64,000 bases of DNA from Austropuccinia psidii (Eukaryota; Basidiomycota; Pucciniomycetes; Pucciniales; Sphaerophragmiaceae): contig JALGQZ010000007.1 of assembly GCA_023105745.1 (NCBI GenBank), positions 54,231,569 to 54,295,568 on the forward strand, read 5' to 3'. Positions 35,433 to 46,726 of this stretch are shown here, piece after piece (position 1 is the first letter of the stretch; each line of letters starts with the position of its first letter). Under the pieces are notes generated by a model, which ran no database searches, was not told the origin of the DNA, and worked only from the letters and a program-made list of their open reading frames with translations. A program made the translations under genes and the position numbers.

Positions 35433-36773
35433 ATGGTAAGACAAGAAAACATTGAAACAGCCTCAACAGTCACCAGCATTATCCCTGCCAGTACTGTTAA
35501 TTCTGATCATAATAGTACTATTATTGTGACTCAGAATATTCAACCAGAGCCAATTTCTTCTGAATTAGTCAACTTGGAAATAAGTAATACTTTTCAGAAA
35601 GCCAAAGATTTGGCCAATAGTAAGTTTTTTGATGTAAAATTACTATTTTAAGCCTTTTTAACCATAATTATGCCTTCAACCAGGTCATGAGCCAGCTATA
35701 ACCCCTCAAGCAGCTCCCAGAAAGGTAATAGACGTGATTATGGCAGAGGCCAATCAGGTACAGAAGGAAAAGGGTCAGTTGATGACTTGCAAACAACTAA
35801 AATGGGTCATTCTGAAGCTGATAATACCATTTTACCTTCAAAAAGAGCTGACACCACCACAAAAAGCCTCAGTGGACATATACAAAGCCAGCCACAGTGC
35901 ATACAACAATGCACTTAAGTTAAAGGAGTACCAGATCCTTGCAGACCTGTGGAAGAATTGCATGAATTCTTACCTGACTGTGAGAAAATTCCTGGGCCAT
36001 CCCAATACTTGAAAATTGCTCAATGGATGGCATCCATTGATGGAGAAGAAAAACATGATGCTTTTGACACTAGAATGGAGGAAAAACAACCCTCCACCAC
36101 TCAAACCAGTGCCAAAAATAGCCCCAGTGGCCAGCAACAGCAATTTCAACGTGAAAAAGCAGCCACAAACTCCAAACAAGGGCAAAGGGAAGGCACCAGC
36201 CCCAAAACCTTACAGCCAGGGCTACAGAATCCCAAAGATTCAACAGGATGCCATGGAAAATGTGTTTCAGATGGCCAGAACCATTATGGAATTACAAAAG
36301 AAGGAGAAAGCCAGATTAAAATATCAAAAATAATTTCTGATACTTTTGATTGTATTCCAGAGTTGTATAAAGCTATTTCTGATGTAAAAAGTCATCTTTC
36401 TGATAAAAATACATCAATTTGTGACAATCTTAAGACAAATAACTTGAGTCTGAGCCAAATAAATGATACACTTAAATTCTTTGAAAGATTTGTAAGAAAA
36501 ATCAAAACTTCCAATAATGATAATTCTTTTGGCATTAAGATAAATGAACAATCTGCCATTATTAAAGAATTAATGGACAAATATTCTAAATTCAATATTG
36601 ATGACATAATTGAAACAAGAATAAAACAAGCCATAAGCACTATCAAAGAAGGTAATAAAAAATCTCTTGATGATATTTCAAATTCATTTGCTGAAGTAAA
36701 GACAAATATAGTTTCCCTGAAAAATCATTTTGATACCTCAAGAGAGGAATTATCAAAATTAACAATAAAGTAA
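35433..36773 (+). pseudogene. Element D gag, N-terminal half
   Basis: ATG 35433 opens MVRQENIETASTV. A possible 64-bp intron (35620-35683, GTAAGT..CAACCAG) would join ..DLANS to HEPAITPQ. After a frameshift near 35775 the main frame runs to 36773. It includes EELHEFLPDCEKIPGPSQYLK, a Gln/Lys-rich segment and a long coiled-coil-like C-terminus (LKTNNLSLSQINDTLKFF and following). A TAA at 36771, a second stop (TAG) near 36819 and an A7 run near 37040 separate it from the next frame. An intron inside gag would be unusual and is only a candidate. Confidence 0.65.
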
Positions 36774-37080
36774 AATGAAGTTATATCTGATAATACTAAA
36801 CAAACACAATTATGGAATTAGCTAACATATAAAGAGGATGATCATAAAAAGAATGTCATAAAATCTATACAAAACTTGCAACATGAATTAAGAAATTCAC
36901 ATAGGTGTAACAACAGTAAAATGAATGATATTGAACAACTGCTAAACACTTTACCAAGAATTTCTACACCTCTGAATCAAAATGAAGATGCAAGGATTCC
37001 CAGTCCACAAGTATTGGATATTGAAAATTCACAGTTAAAAAAATGAATTTTCTACTTCTTTTCATAACTTAGAACCATCA

Positions 37081-38514
37081 ATGGGCCAAGCACTCTTGAA
37101 AGAAGTTCCAAAACTTAAAGAATGGCCTCACTTCAGTGGTGAAGGAGAGTATGACCATATGGAATTCATTAGAGGTATTGAAATGATCAAAGAGGATTTT
37201 GAATTACCAGACAGATTGGTAACAGCCAGAGTTAACACCTTGTTTACCAAATCAGCTCACAGATGGTACATCAAAATAAGACAAGCACATGGACACCAGA
37301 GTTGGACTTGGTGGAAAACCCAAATCATCAACAAATGGGCAAATGATGCTTGGAGGTTTAAAGTTGAAGCAGCCTTTGAATCTGCCAAATTTAATGCTGA
37401 TAAAGACAAAGCTTTACCATGGTTTTGCCAACAAAAAGACAGATTAACAGCATTATATCCTGACATGTCAGAATTTATGATCCATAGAAAAATTCTGAGA
37501 CATTGTGGAGGTGACTTAGAGCATGCTATCAAAATCAGGACTACTGAACAATCTTCAGCAGAGGATATTATCAATATATTAGAAGAAGTAACCACCAGAG
37601 CCAAAATTGGTTCTAGTAGGGTGAATCTCAAAACAAGGTTTAATACACCTTGGAAAGATTCTGTGGACAAAACCCCCAAAGAGAATTCTAATAATATTAA
37701 GTATAAATCTGCAGATACAGTCAGAAAGTGCTATATTTTCCAAAGCACCACCCATTTAGCCAATAAATGTCCAAAGAAGGGAAAAATCAATGAAATTGAT
37801 ATTGAAAAGGAACCTGATGTTGAAAAAGATGACATAATTGAAGACAATTCAGATGATAAGTCATCAATATTTTCTGAATCTTCAAAAGATATAGAAAATA
37901 TCAATGCAACTTTTGACATCATGGAATCTTATTCCCACTTGCCACAATTGAGAAATTGTCAACTTGATTTATCAAAAGTTCAAGATGCACAACTTATAAA
38001 AACAAAACCAAACAGGGGAAAAGGTTATACAGCTGGTAACTCCTGTATAACAGAAGTGGTGATTGACAACAAGCCCACCAAACTTTTGCTTGACCCAGGA
38101 GCCTTCTGCTCTTGTGTTGGAAAATCTTTTCTTAAGACTTGTGTACCAAATTTTGAAGACCAATTGTTACCAATTTATGGTATAAAATTCAACAGTGCAA
38201 GTAATCCAATGAAAGCATTAGGAGTTTTTGAGACCAATGTCATATTCCTACACATAAATGGGAATTTAAGAATCACAGTTGAATTTGTTGTTATGGAAAA
38301 TTTCTCTAGTACCCATTTTATATTGGGAAAAGACTATTTAATCATGTATGGAATAGATTTTCATAACAACAAAGACAGATACTTGACTATTCGAGACAAT
38401 AAGCGCCAAAAATTTGCCTCTTTACCATTTAAAAGACAAATTACAGTAAACAAAGTATCACCAGTCAACTTAGAGTTAGAGAAATTCAAGTCTGAACAGT
38501 TAAATGAGGCTTAA
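37081..38514 (+). pseudogene. Element D gag C-terminal half and protease
   Basis: This 477-codon frame reads KEWPHFSGEGEYDHMEFIRG and a retrotransposon gag core (HRWYIKIRQAHGHQSW, WWKTQIINKWAN). A zinc knuckle follows (CYIFQSTTHLANKC; the second Cys expected for C-x2-C is Phe), then an acidic linker and the protease loop LLLDPGAFCSCVGKSF, with Asp-Pro-Gly instead of the usual Asp-Ser/Thr-Gly. FILGKDYLIMYGIDFH matches the C-terminal protease motif. It ends at a TAA in the same frame as the RT that follows. Whether DPG is family-wide or a lesion is unknown. Confidence 0.85.
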
Positions 38515-38562
38515 ATAAGCCTTCATCTGACTGATAAACAAGAAAATGAACTTTCTTCCCTT

Positions 38563-39345
38563 TTGTATGACCACAGAGGAGCATTTTCTTCAGAAAAAGA
38601 GCCTCTAGGAGCAAGTATTGGTCATGAAGTTGACATCATTCTTAACATTGAGAGACCTTATCCACCACTCTTAAGAAGACCTGCATATCCAGCACGTCCA
38701 AAATCAAGAGAAGCTCTAGAAATTCATATCAAAAAACTTCTGGACCTTGGTGTAATAAGAAACGTAGGCCACAATGAAGAAGTAAAAATAACTACACCAG
38801 TCATAGTGGCATGGCATAATGGAAAATCCAGAATGGTTGGGGACTTTAGAGGTCTGAACACTTACACTGTTCCAGACAGATACCCAATACCAAAAATCCA
38901 AATTTCCCTCACTCAAATATCTCAAGAAGTGTATATAACCACTATGGATGCCCTTAAAGGATTCCATAAAAATGTGGTGACACCAAGAGAAAGAAAATAC
39001 TTGGGAATTATTGTTCATTGTGGAGTGTATAAATACTTGAGGATGCCCTTTGGTATCAAAAATGCACCTTCTCACTTCCAAAGAATGATGAGTGAAATCT
39101 TCCCTGAAGAACTCTCAGAGGGATGGTTAATCATTTACATTGATGACATTATTGTCTGTTCAAAGACTTGGGAGGAGCACATGTACAGATTGTCCAGAGT
39201 TTTGACAAAAATTCAATCAGTAAGCATGAAAATCTCCTTGAAGAAATGCCATTTTGGATTTAAAGAACTTAAGGCACTAGGACATGTTGTATCTGGTTTG
39301 TCCCTTGGAATTGACAAAAACAAAGTTGCAGCAGTATTACTATAA
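38563..39345 (+). pseudogene. Element D reverse transcriptase
   Basis: The frame is open from just after the 38512-38514 stop. It carries PPLLRRPAYPARPKSREALE, MVGDFRGLNTYTVPDRYPIPK, motif A TTMDALKGFHKNVV with Asp present, LRMPFGIKNAPSHFQRMM and the active site YIDDIIVCSKTWEEH. Polymerase residues look intact. The frame ends with TAA at 39343-39345, after AAVLL, within the thumb. Confidence 0.88.
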
Positions 39346-39348
39346 CCC

Positions 39349-40014
39349 ATGCCTCATAACAAGAAGGAAATTCAGTCATTCTTAGGTTTTGCAGGATATT
39401 ACAGGCAACATATTAAAGATTTTGCATCCATAACAAGACCACTTTATAAATTGTGTGACAAAGACACAGTATTTGAAATGATTGTTGACAGAGTCAAACC
39501 TTTTGACTCTCTAAGAGAAGCCTTGACCACTGCCCCACTCTTACTGATGCCAGACTTTAAATTGCCTTTCAAATTGTATATTGATGCATCAGGGGATGGA
39601 CTGGGTGCTGCACTTCACCAAGTTCAGATCATAAATGATAAACCTGTAGAAGGACCCTTATTTTTCATATCCAGGCAAATCAAACCAACTGAAGCTAGAT
39701 ATGGAGCAAGTCAAATGGAATGTCTATGTCTTGTCTGGGCCTTGGAGAAATTGAACTACTTCTTAGAGGGATGTGTTTTTGAGGTGATAACAGATTGTAC
39801 AGCTGTCAAATCACTTCTAAACATGAAAACACCCAACAGGCATATGCTCAGATGGAAAATAGCCATACAAGAATACAGGGGCAATATGACTATTGTTCAT
39901 AAGGATGGGAATATTCATAAGAATGCAGATGGACTGAGCAGATGGCCATTACCAAATAATATTGATAATCCTGCTTATGTTCCAGAAGAAGCTTTGCCAC
40001 AGATCCCAATATAA
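39349..40014 (+). pseudogene. Element D RT connection and RNase H
   Basis: It lies in the same frame as the [21 protein letters not shown] is the thumb. RNase H acidic motifs are [34 protein letters not shown] and [13 protein letters not shown], closing with [15 protein letters not shown]. The catalytic acids appear intact. It ends in TAA at 40012-40014. Confidence 0.88.
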
Positions 40015-40032
40015 GGAATAAGTGTTACAGAC

Positions 40033-40281
40033 TTGAACACCACCTTCTTTGAAGAAGTCAGAAATAGTTACACTCAAGATAAGAATTGTAGCATCTTATG
40101 CCAATTACTTAACAAAGACTGTAAAGACAACTCTCTAATACATGCCTTGGATGAAGTATGGAAAAAATCTTATGATGAAGGAAGATTTCGCCTACTGGAT
40201 GATATAATTTACCACAGAACCAAGCACACATGTGTCATGAAAGCTGTAGACAGGTCATTAATCAATCTTGTACTGAAATAA
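40033..40281 (+). pseudogene. Element D RNase H-integrase linker
   Basis: The same frame continues: TTFFEEVRNSYTQDKNC, LLDDIIYHRTKHTCVM. This is the usual segment before the integrase zinc domain. It ends in TAA at 40279-40281, immediately before CHDSPFSG. Confidence 0.8.
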
Positions 40282-41538
40282 TGCCATGATAGCCCCTTTT
40301 CAGGAAATCTTTCTGAAGCCAGAACAAGAGAGAAAGTAAAGACCTGCATATGGTGGCCAATGTGGCAGAAAGATGTTGCAGAATATTGCAAGACTTGTGA
40401 CAGATGCCAAAAGGCAGATAAATCCACTGGCAAGAGACTTGGAAGTATGATAAAAATCCAAGGACCAAGCAGACCTTGGGAAATTGTCCATATGGATTGG
40501 GTAACTGGCCTACCACCAGGAGGTGACAGAAGTTATAATGCTTGCCTAGTAATTGTGGACAGATTCAGTAAAACTCCAATATTTTTACCATGTCACAAGG
40601 ATGATACAGCCATGGATACAGCTCTTCTGATATGGAATAGAGTAGTTTCATGGACTGGGATATTTACAAATATCATTAGTGATAAGGATCCCAAATTCAC
40701 TTCAGCACTATGGACAAATCTTCACCAATTATTTGGCACTAAACTGTCTTTCTCTACAGCCTACCACCGACAAACTGATGGTCTGGCTGAAAGGATGATC
40801 CAAACCTTAGAGGACATGGTAAGAAGATTTTGTGCATATGGCCTTGAATTTAAAGATAGTGATGGTTTCACCCATGATTGGTGTACTCTTGGACCTGCAC
40901 TGGAACTGGCATACAAAACCTCCATTCATGCCAGTACCAATGAGACTCCTGCTATTTTGGAAAAAGGATGGAATCCCAAATTACCCCAAGATTTGTTAAG
41001 GAAAGATTTGGTTGAAATACATCCTACATCTTCCAGCTTCAAAGTAACTCTAGACAGAGCCAGAAAGCATGCAGTAAAATGCATGGAAGACTCATTTGCA
41101 TATGCTAAAGATAAATGGGAAAAATCTCATGCCACTCCAGATTTCAAGGTAGGGGATTTAGTACTAGTATCCACCACCAACTTCAATAACATCAAAGGAT
41201 GTAAAAAGCTCAAAGACTCCTTTGTAGGACCTTTTGTTATTGAAGCCATCCATGGAGAAAATGCTGTTGAAGTAGAATTATCTGAAGAACTTAGTAATAA
41301 GCATCCTACATTTCCAATGAGCTTGGTAAAACCATATAAATCTAGTGATGCTGAGAAATTTCCCTTGAGTAATAAGATTCCCCAAGTTATACCTCCTATT
41401 GAGACATCTGGTACTAAGAAAATTACCAAAGTTCTTAAAGAAAGGAAATTAAGAACCAAGAAAGTAAGGGAATACCTTGTTAGGTACAGTGACCCAACTT
41501 GTGAAGATGAATGGTTAGAAGAAAAAGATATACCATAA
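40282..41538 (+). pseudogene. Element D integrase with C-terminal chromodomain
   Basis: The zinc region starts right after the 40281 stop (CHDSPFSGNLSEA, then CKTCDRCQK; the second His expected in SGxLS is Asn). The core has HMDWVTGLPPGGD, IISDKDPKF and DGLAERMIQTLE, so all three catalytic acids are present. The C-terminus has KVGDLVLVSTTNF, HPTFPMSLVKPY and the chromodomain REYLVRYSDP, EDEWLEEKDIP, where the frame ends at 41538. The first ATG inside is 40360, so without readthrough of the upstream TAA the zinc domain would be lost. Confidence 0.88.
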
Positions 41539-41607
41539 GCTACCAAACTCCTTGGGAGATTCAGACACACTAGAAATACCAATATTACAAAGTAATATTC
41601 TTTTTTT

Positions 41608-41616
41608 AGGGGGAGG
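41608..41616 (+). other. Polypurine tract of element D
   Basis: AGGGGGAGG lies three bases before the 3' LTR, in the usual place for plus-strand DNA priming. Confidence 0.8.
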
Positions 41617-41619
41617 TAA

Positions 41620-43445
41620 TGTGAGCCTTAGAGGTAATTTCATATACCCAAAAGACCACAAATACAAAATTAACATATAAATATAAATAAAATAAATTTA
41701 TTTATATTATTAAAATAAAAATCAAAATATAAATATAAAATTATATTCAAAATTGAAAATTTAATTACAATCTAAAAATAAAATTACATTAAATTTTGAA
41801 ATTGTAAAATTACATTTATACTTGAAAAAATTAAGTAAAAATGAATTTTTAACAAAATTGTAAAAAAATAAATAAATTTGGAAAAAAGTTAAATAAAAAT
41901 TATTATAACTTTTTATCTAATAAATAAGCATATAAAAATTATTTCACCATTGGATTCCTCATAAAAAATCAGGTGGGGTCACCTCTGAGTGAAAATTTTG
42001 TAACTCAACTCTAAATAAGCTTAAATTAAGTTTTTAGTATTTTCTGTATGAAAATTGAAAATCCTCAAAACTTTAATTGAATTCACATCACATGTAGTGT
42101 TAATAACCAAAATTTGCGTTAAAATTGAGGTGTTGTGTATATTTTAGAGGTTATGAGGAATTAAAGTATTTTCAATTGAACTCAATTGAAATGTCAAAAT
42201 GTGTGCATGTATTACATAAGTGAACTTTGATTTACATATGAGGTATCAATTATTACTTTATTTAACTGTACAACTCAATTGAATTACATATGTAAATTAT
42301 AAGTATATTACATGATGAGGAATTAAAGGAAAAATAAATTGGAAAGATTAAATTTGGGGGGGAAAGAAACTCCAGTGCTAAGGGGGAGCTAGACCCCCAA
42401 AATCCTTGCTGAAAGGCGTGTTGTGTCAAAATTCACACAAAAGCTCATCACTTTTGGCCTGGAATTGAGTTACAGGGTCCGTGGACTCAATTGATGATGA
42501 GGTTTTGATACCAACTGGGGTAGTTTTAGCTGTTGCCAAGAGGGTAAAACTACCCTTAAGATAGAACAATAATAGTAAATACAGTTTTAACTGGTTTCTA
42601 GGTCTCTTACACACATTCTGACGTGTTTTGAAGGCTCTAGACCAGGTATTTCTATAGTAATGGCTGATTTAAGGGTCTAAAATTGCTAAAAATGGCTTAA
42701 ACCAGCCCTTTTTTGGTCTAAACCAGGGTTCAATGATGCCATAATTGGCTTTTCTGTTGTCAGACTGTTTTTCACGACTGAAAAGAGTAAATTTTACTTT
42801 TGGAGTAAGAAAATTGATGGATATAAAATAATGTCTTCTTTGCCCCCCTTTTCTTTTGATGTTAGAATCTTTTCCTTTTATAATTAGTTTAAACACTGTT
42901 AAACCAATCAATAAAAGATTCAAACCACCTTTTTTAAATCATTTTAAACCTTTTAACCACGTTAAAAGATCATTATAATCATTGTTTGTAATTCTTATAA
43001 TCATTTTTACCCCTGAACCACCCCAAAAGTGAATTAAAGCATCTTTCATCACTGTTAACTTTGTCACTTTGTTTCCAAATTCACTCTGCTCACTTTTGGG
43101 TGTGTTTTCTCTTTAATATTCTTTTTAAAGACCTTGTTTTTTAATTAATTTCTTGCAGTTCTTTGCTCAATTAATTCCAATTGAAATTGCTCTTGAAGAA
43201 ATTTCTTTTGTAGCCTTAAATATCTCTTGTAGAGTATTTTTGTATAAATTCTTATTTTTGGTAAAGCAATAAATCTTTATAATATTATTGTTTTATACTA
43301 ATAAAGTTATAAACAATAAAATTGGCCTGTTTTCTCTTAAAAATAATATTTCTTACTATTTCTAATTGATTATTACCTTATACAAATTTTGAGGACAGGA
43401 AAAGTACTTGATTTTTTAATCAAAGTTTCATATCCACACCTTACA
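41620..43445 (+). repeat. 3' LTR of element D
   Basis: It is 1826 bp, begins TGTGAGCCTTAGAGG and ends CACACCTTACA. It differs from the 5' copy by scattered substitutions and short indels. GGAGC follows directly. Confidence 0.93.
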
Positions 43446-43450
43446 GGAGC

Positions 43451-45184
43451 TTTTGAGCTTTAATCTTTACTGTCTGAGGATCCAAGAATTGGATCAGCTA
43501 CCTTTCAAAGTCAATTTTGGCTATTGTATTAAAGAAGTTTTCTTCCTATCAATAACCTTGAGTTCTTCTCCTCTGAATATTTTTTTCAATTATATTGTAG
43601 CTCATTAGATAGATTTTACAAATCTCACTTAAATATTTCTATTTATTAGCACTAGTTCCATTGAAAGAACTTTTACTTGACAAGAGGAATAATTATTAAT
43701 TTTCAATAGTTTCTGTTAGAGTTTAGTTACTTCTAAATGATCTTTTTAGATCAAAAATTCAGCTTTAATTATACCTCTATCCTCATTTTATCTAGCAATG
43801 CACTTTTTGTTTTGTTTATTTGTCTCAGATATTCATTCTTATGCAGCCATGGGCTCTCTGTTTATCTTAATAAAGTCCCTTTATATTTTTAATTCCATTA
43901 TTTTCATTTTTTTAATGATAATTCTCATTTTCTTTCACATCTTGCAATAAATTGCAAATATTTGCCTTGTTCCTCTTGTTATTACCCTGGCTTCTACTTC
44001 AAATATGATGTGTTATCCTTCTTTCAAATCTGCTTAATTATTTTTCTTTGTAGAAAATAATTATTTTGAAAAACAATTCATGAATAGCTATTAATAACTT
44101 TTAATACTTTTCCTTGATGTTTGTTTGATTTATATAATTTTTTGAAATTTAATCTAAGCTGAAATATTGTTACATTTTCCTTTTTTATTAAGTTTTCTTT
44201 AATCTTTAGAATAACTCCATCCTGTGTAAATTTGAACATTTATTAGATAATTAAGCTTAGGCTAATTTCTTTTTTGATATTCAACATTGAATTATCTGTA
44301 AGAAGCTTTTCACCTTTCTTAAATGAAATTTTACTACTCTCTAGTTTTCACAATTTTCTTCATCATTAATTTCATTTTTTTCATTTCTCCTTGCACTCCA
44401 TCAGATGCATTGTTCTGTAATTGGAGAATAAAATTATATATACATTCCAAAAAATATTTTTTCACTTTTCTTTTCTTTTTCTTTGTAAATTCTTTATATT
44501 TTATATTATCAAAGTGTAAAGTGATAATCTATATCCTTTAATTGACTCTTTATATATTTAAAGACTGTTGAAATTTACTTTTATAATCTCAATCCTATAT
44601 ATTTTCATGTATTAAATGCTACCATTTTGTATGAAAAAAAAAACTCTAAATTGAATAATAATCTTTTATAAAATACCAATTCATACTTTATTTTTGACTT
44701 CTTTAATAATCTGATTTAATTCCTGTTTCTTTTCTTATTTTTTTCTCACCAAAAAAACAGAATATCTTAGTGAATATTCTGGCTCTTTCTTTATAGGCCT
44801 CTCACTGGATACTATCCTTCTTATCTTTTTTTCAAAAATACTCAAAAAACAGTTTAATTGTTAATTTTTTTTAATTTCCATTTGAATGGTATAAATTTTA
44901 GTTTAAATTGAAGATACTAATAGTATTTATATGTTATCTTTTGAATAATTTATTTACATTTTCTCTAATTCCTGAGTTTTTTTTTTTGTTGGAAAATGAA
45001 TTTGTGTTTCATCAACCCTTGTGGTATCATTTCCGATGATATTTGGAGTTTTGGACATGAATTCTTAAGTTCCCTATAGATTTAAATACGACCTGAATAC
45101 TTATTTTCCTATAATTTATTCTCTCAACTTTTCATTTAAATCACAAAAATATAGCATTTAAAGTAGTTCTACATAACCAATCTC
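43451..45184. other. AT-rich stretch, nothing recognised
   Basis: Very T-rich sequence with no convincing coding frame, no terminal repeats and no match that I noticed to the other repeats in the window. Confidence 0.55.
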
Positions 45185-46726
45185 TGTGATCCTTGAAGGT
45201 AGATTTGATTACAAAAAAGACAACAAAGACAAAATCAAAAAATGAAAATAAATGTATCTATGATTTTCAAAGGAAAAAGAATTAACAAAAGAGAAAAATA
45301 ATTATTCTTCTTAGAAAAATTAAGCAAAATGCAAATGTATTTGAATTTTAGAAAAAAAAAATTAATGAGAGCTATTCTTCAGTGTTTTTTATTAAAAAAT
45401 ATAATATATTTTTTTATCATTGAATTGTCCATTGAATCTTACCTTGGGTCACCTCTGGGTAGAGTTTATGAAACTCAACTCTAAACAAGCTTAAGTGATT
45501 GTTCGAGTCTTTACATACATAAATATATAAATAATGAAGCTTTGATAAAAAAAAATTAAAATGGGCTCTGAAATTAATATTATGAGATTTATTTTTTAAT
45601 TTTTTGTGTGTTCCGAGATTGAATTATAGCTTCCACATGAAATAACAAATCCCACAGTTTCTTAATAAAAAAACTTGAGTGAAGTATAGTTGTGGAATAA
45701 GCTATTCATTAAAACTGGATTTATTGAAGACAAATAGATTGTAAATTCTTTAGTTTAAGAAAGAATATTACATAAAAGGGCTCTATAATCCCGTAAATTC
45801 CTTGACTCCAGACCTTGAGTGTCAAAATTTATGCAAGCTTTTATCATGTTTTCCCTGGATATGATTAACAGGTTCTGTGACTCAACTAACTATATGGTTT
45901 TGATAGCCTCACCAAAACAGTCTCAAATTCTTCAAAGGATCTTTGAACATATTTTCAGCTTTTTTAGAATACCAAAACCCAGCTATTACATTAGAAATGT
46001 AAGGATTATGGATCCAAAATTACTAAAATCAGTCATTTATTTGTTTAAAAAAGTGTCCAATCATTCCATAAATTACTTTGCATTTCAAACATGTGTCTCA
46101 CAGACATTAAGGGAATCTTTACTTTTTTGTGAAGGAGAAATTTTATCTAAAAATATTTTCTTCATGCTGAAAATTTTCCATTTTTATAATAATCTGAATT
46201 TCTCGTTAATCCAATAGAAGAAACCTTTCCACAACCACTTTTAAATCATTTAGTCTTGAAACCATGTAAAAAATTCTTAGAATCAATTTTTTTATTTATT
46301 ATATTCATTAAAGCCCACCCTTGAGTAACCCTGAAAGTTAATCAAAGCATCTTCAATAACTTTGAGCTTAGTCACTAGGCTTATATATTCACTCTGATAG
46401 CTTTTGGTCATGTCTTCTCTTTGGAAATTTTCTTAATAAGTCTTTTCAAATGTTATTTTCTTGAATTTCTTTCTCCAATTTCTCCAAGATATTACTCTTG
46501 TATAAATCTCTCTTTTAAATTATCTTTGTATACATCTTTGTTTTCATTAAAACAATAAATTTCTATAATGTTATTTCTTTGTATTTGTAAATTGAAAATC
46601 ATAGGTCTTTATTTTTCTTTCAGAACTCTAAATGTTACTACTTTTAATCAACTTGAACTTTTACAAATTTTTGGGTAGAGAGAAAGTATTTGATTTTGAA
46701 TCAAATTTTCTCATCCACACCATAGA
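45185..46726 (+). repeat. Old diverged solo LTR of the element D type
   Basis: It starts TGTGATCCTTGAAGGTAG against D's TGTGAGCCTTAGAGGTAA. It runs through GGTCACCTCTGGGTAGA..AACTCAACTCTAAACAAGCTTAA, GTGTCAAAATTTA.. and ..TTGATTTTGAATCAAA.. to TCATCCACACCATAGA, all in the order of D's LTR. It is shorter (1542 bp) and much more diverged. Neighbouring 5-mers ATCTC and ATATT do not form a clear duplication. Confidence 0.8.

Larger units (their letters stand above)
33383..43445 (+). mobile_element. Full-length Ty3/gypsy chromovirus-like element D
   Basis: This 10063-bp element has LTRs at 33383-35199 and 41620-43445, both with TG..CA ends. It is flanked by an exact GGAGC duplication (33378-33382, 43446-43450). 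A primer-binding site (TGGGGCCCAGCCATGATA, 35203-35220) and a polypurine tract (AGGGGGAGG, 41608-41616) are in place. Genes run plus-strand in the order gag, protease, RT, RNase H, integrase, chromodomain. The LTRs differ by only a few percent by eye, so it is younger than A and B, yet its genes carry stops. It is the same broad family as element A. Confidence 0.95.

Noticed and set aside
45819..46217. 132-residue plus frame
   Set aside because: It lies wholly inside the old D-type LTR and corresponds to non-coding LTR sequence in the intact copies.
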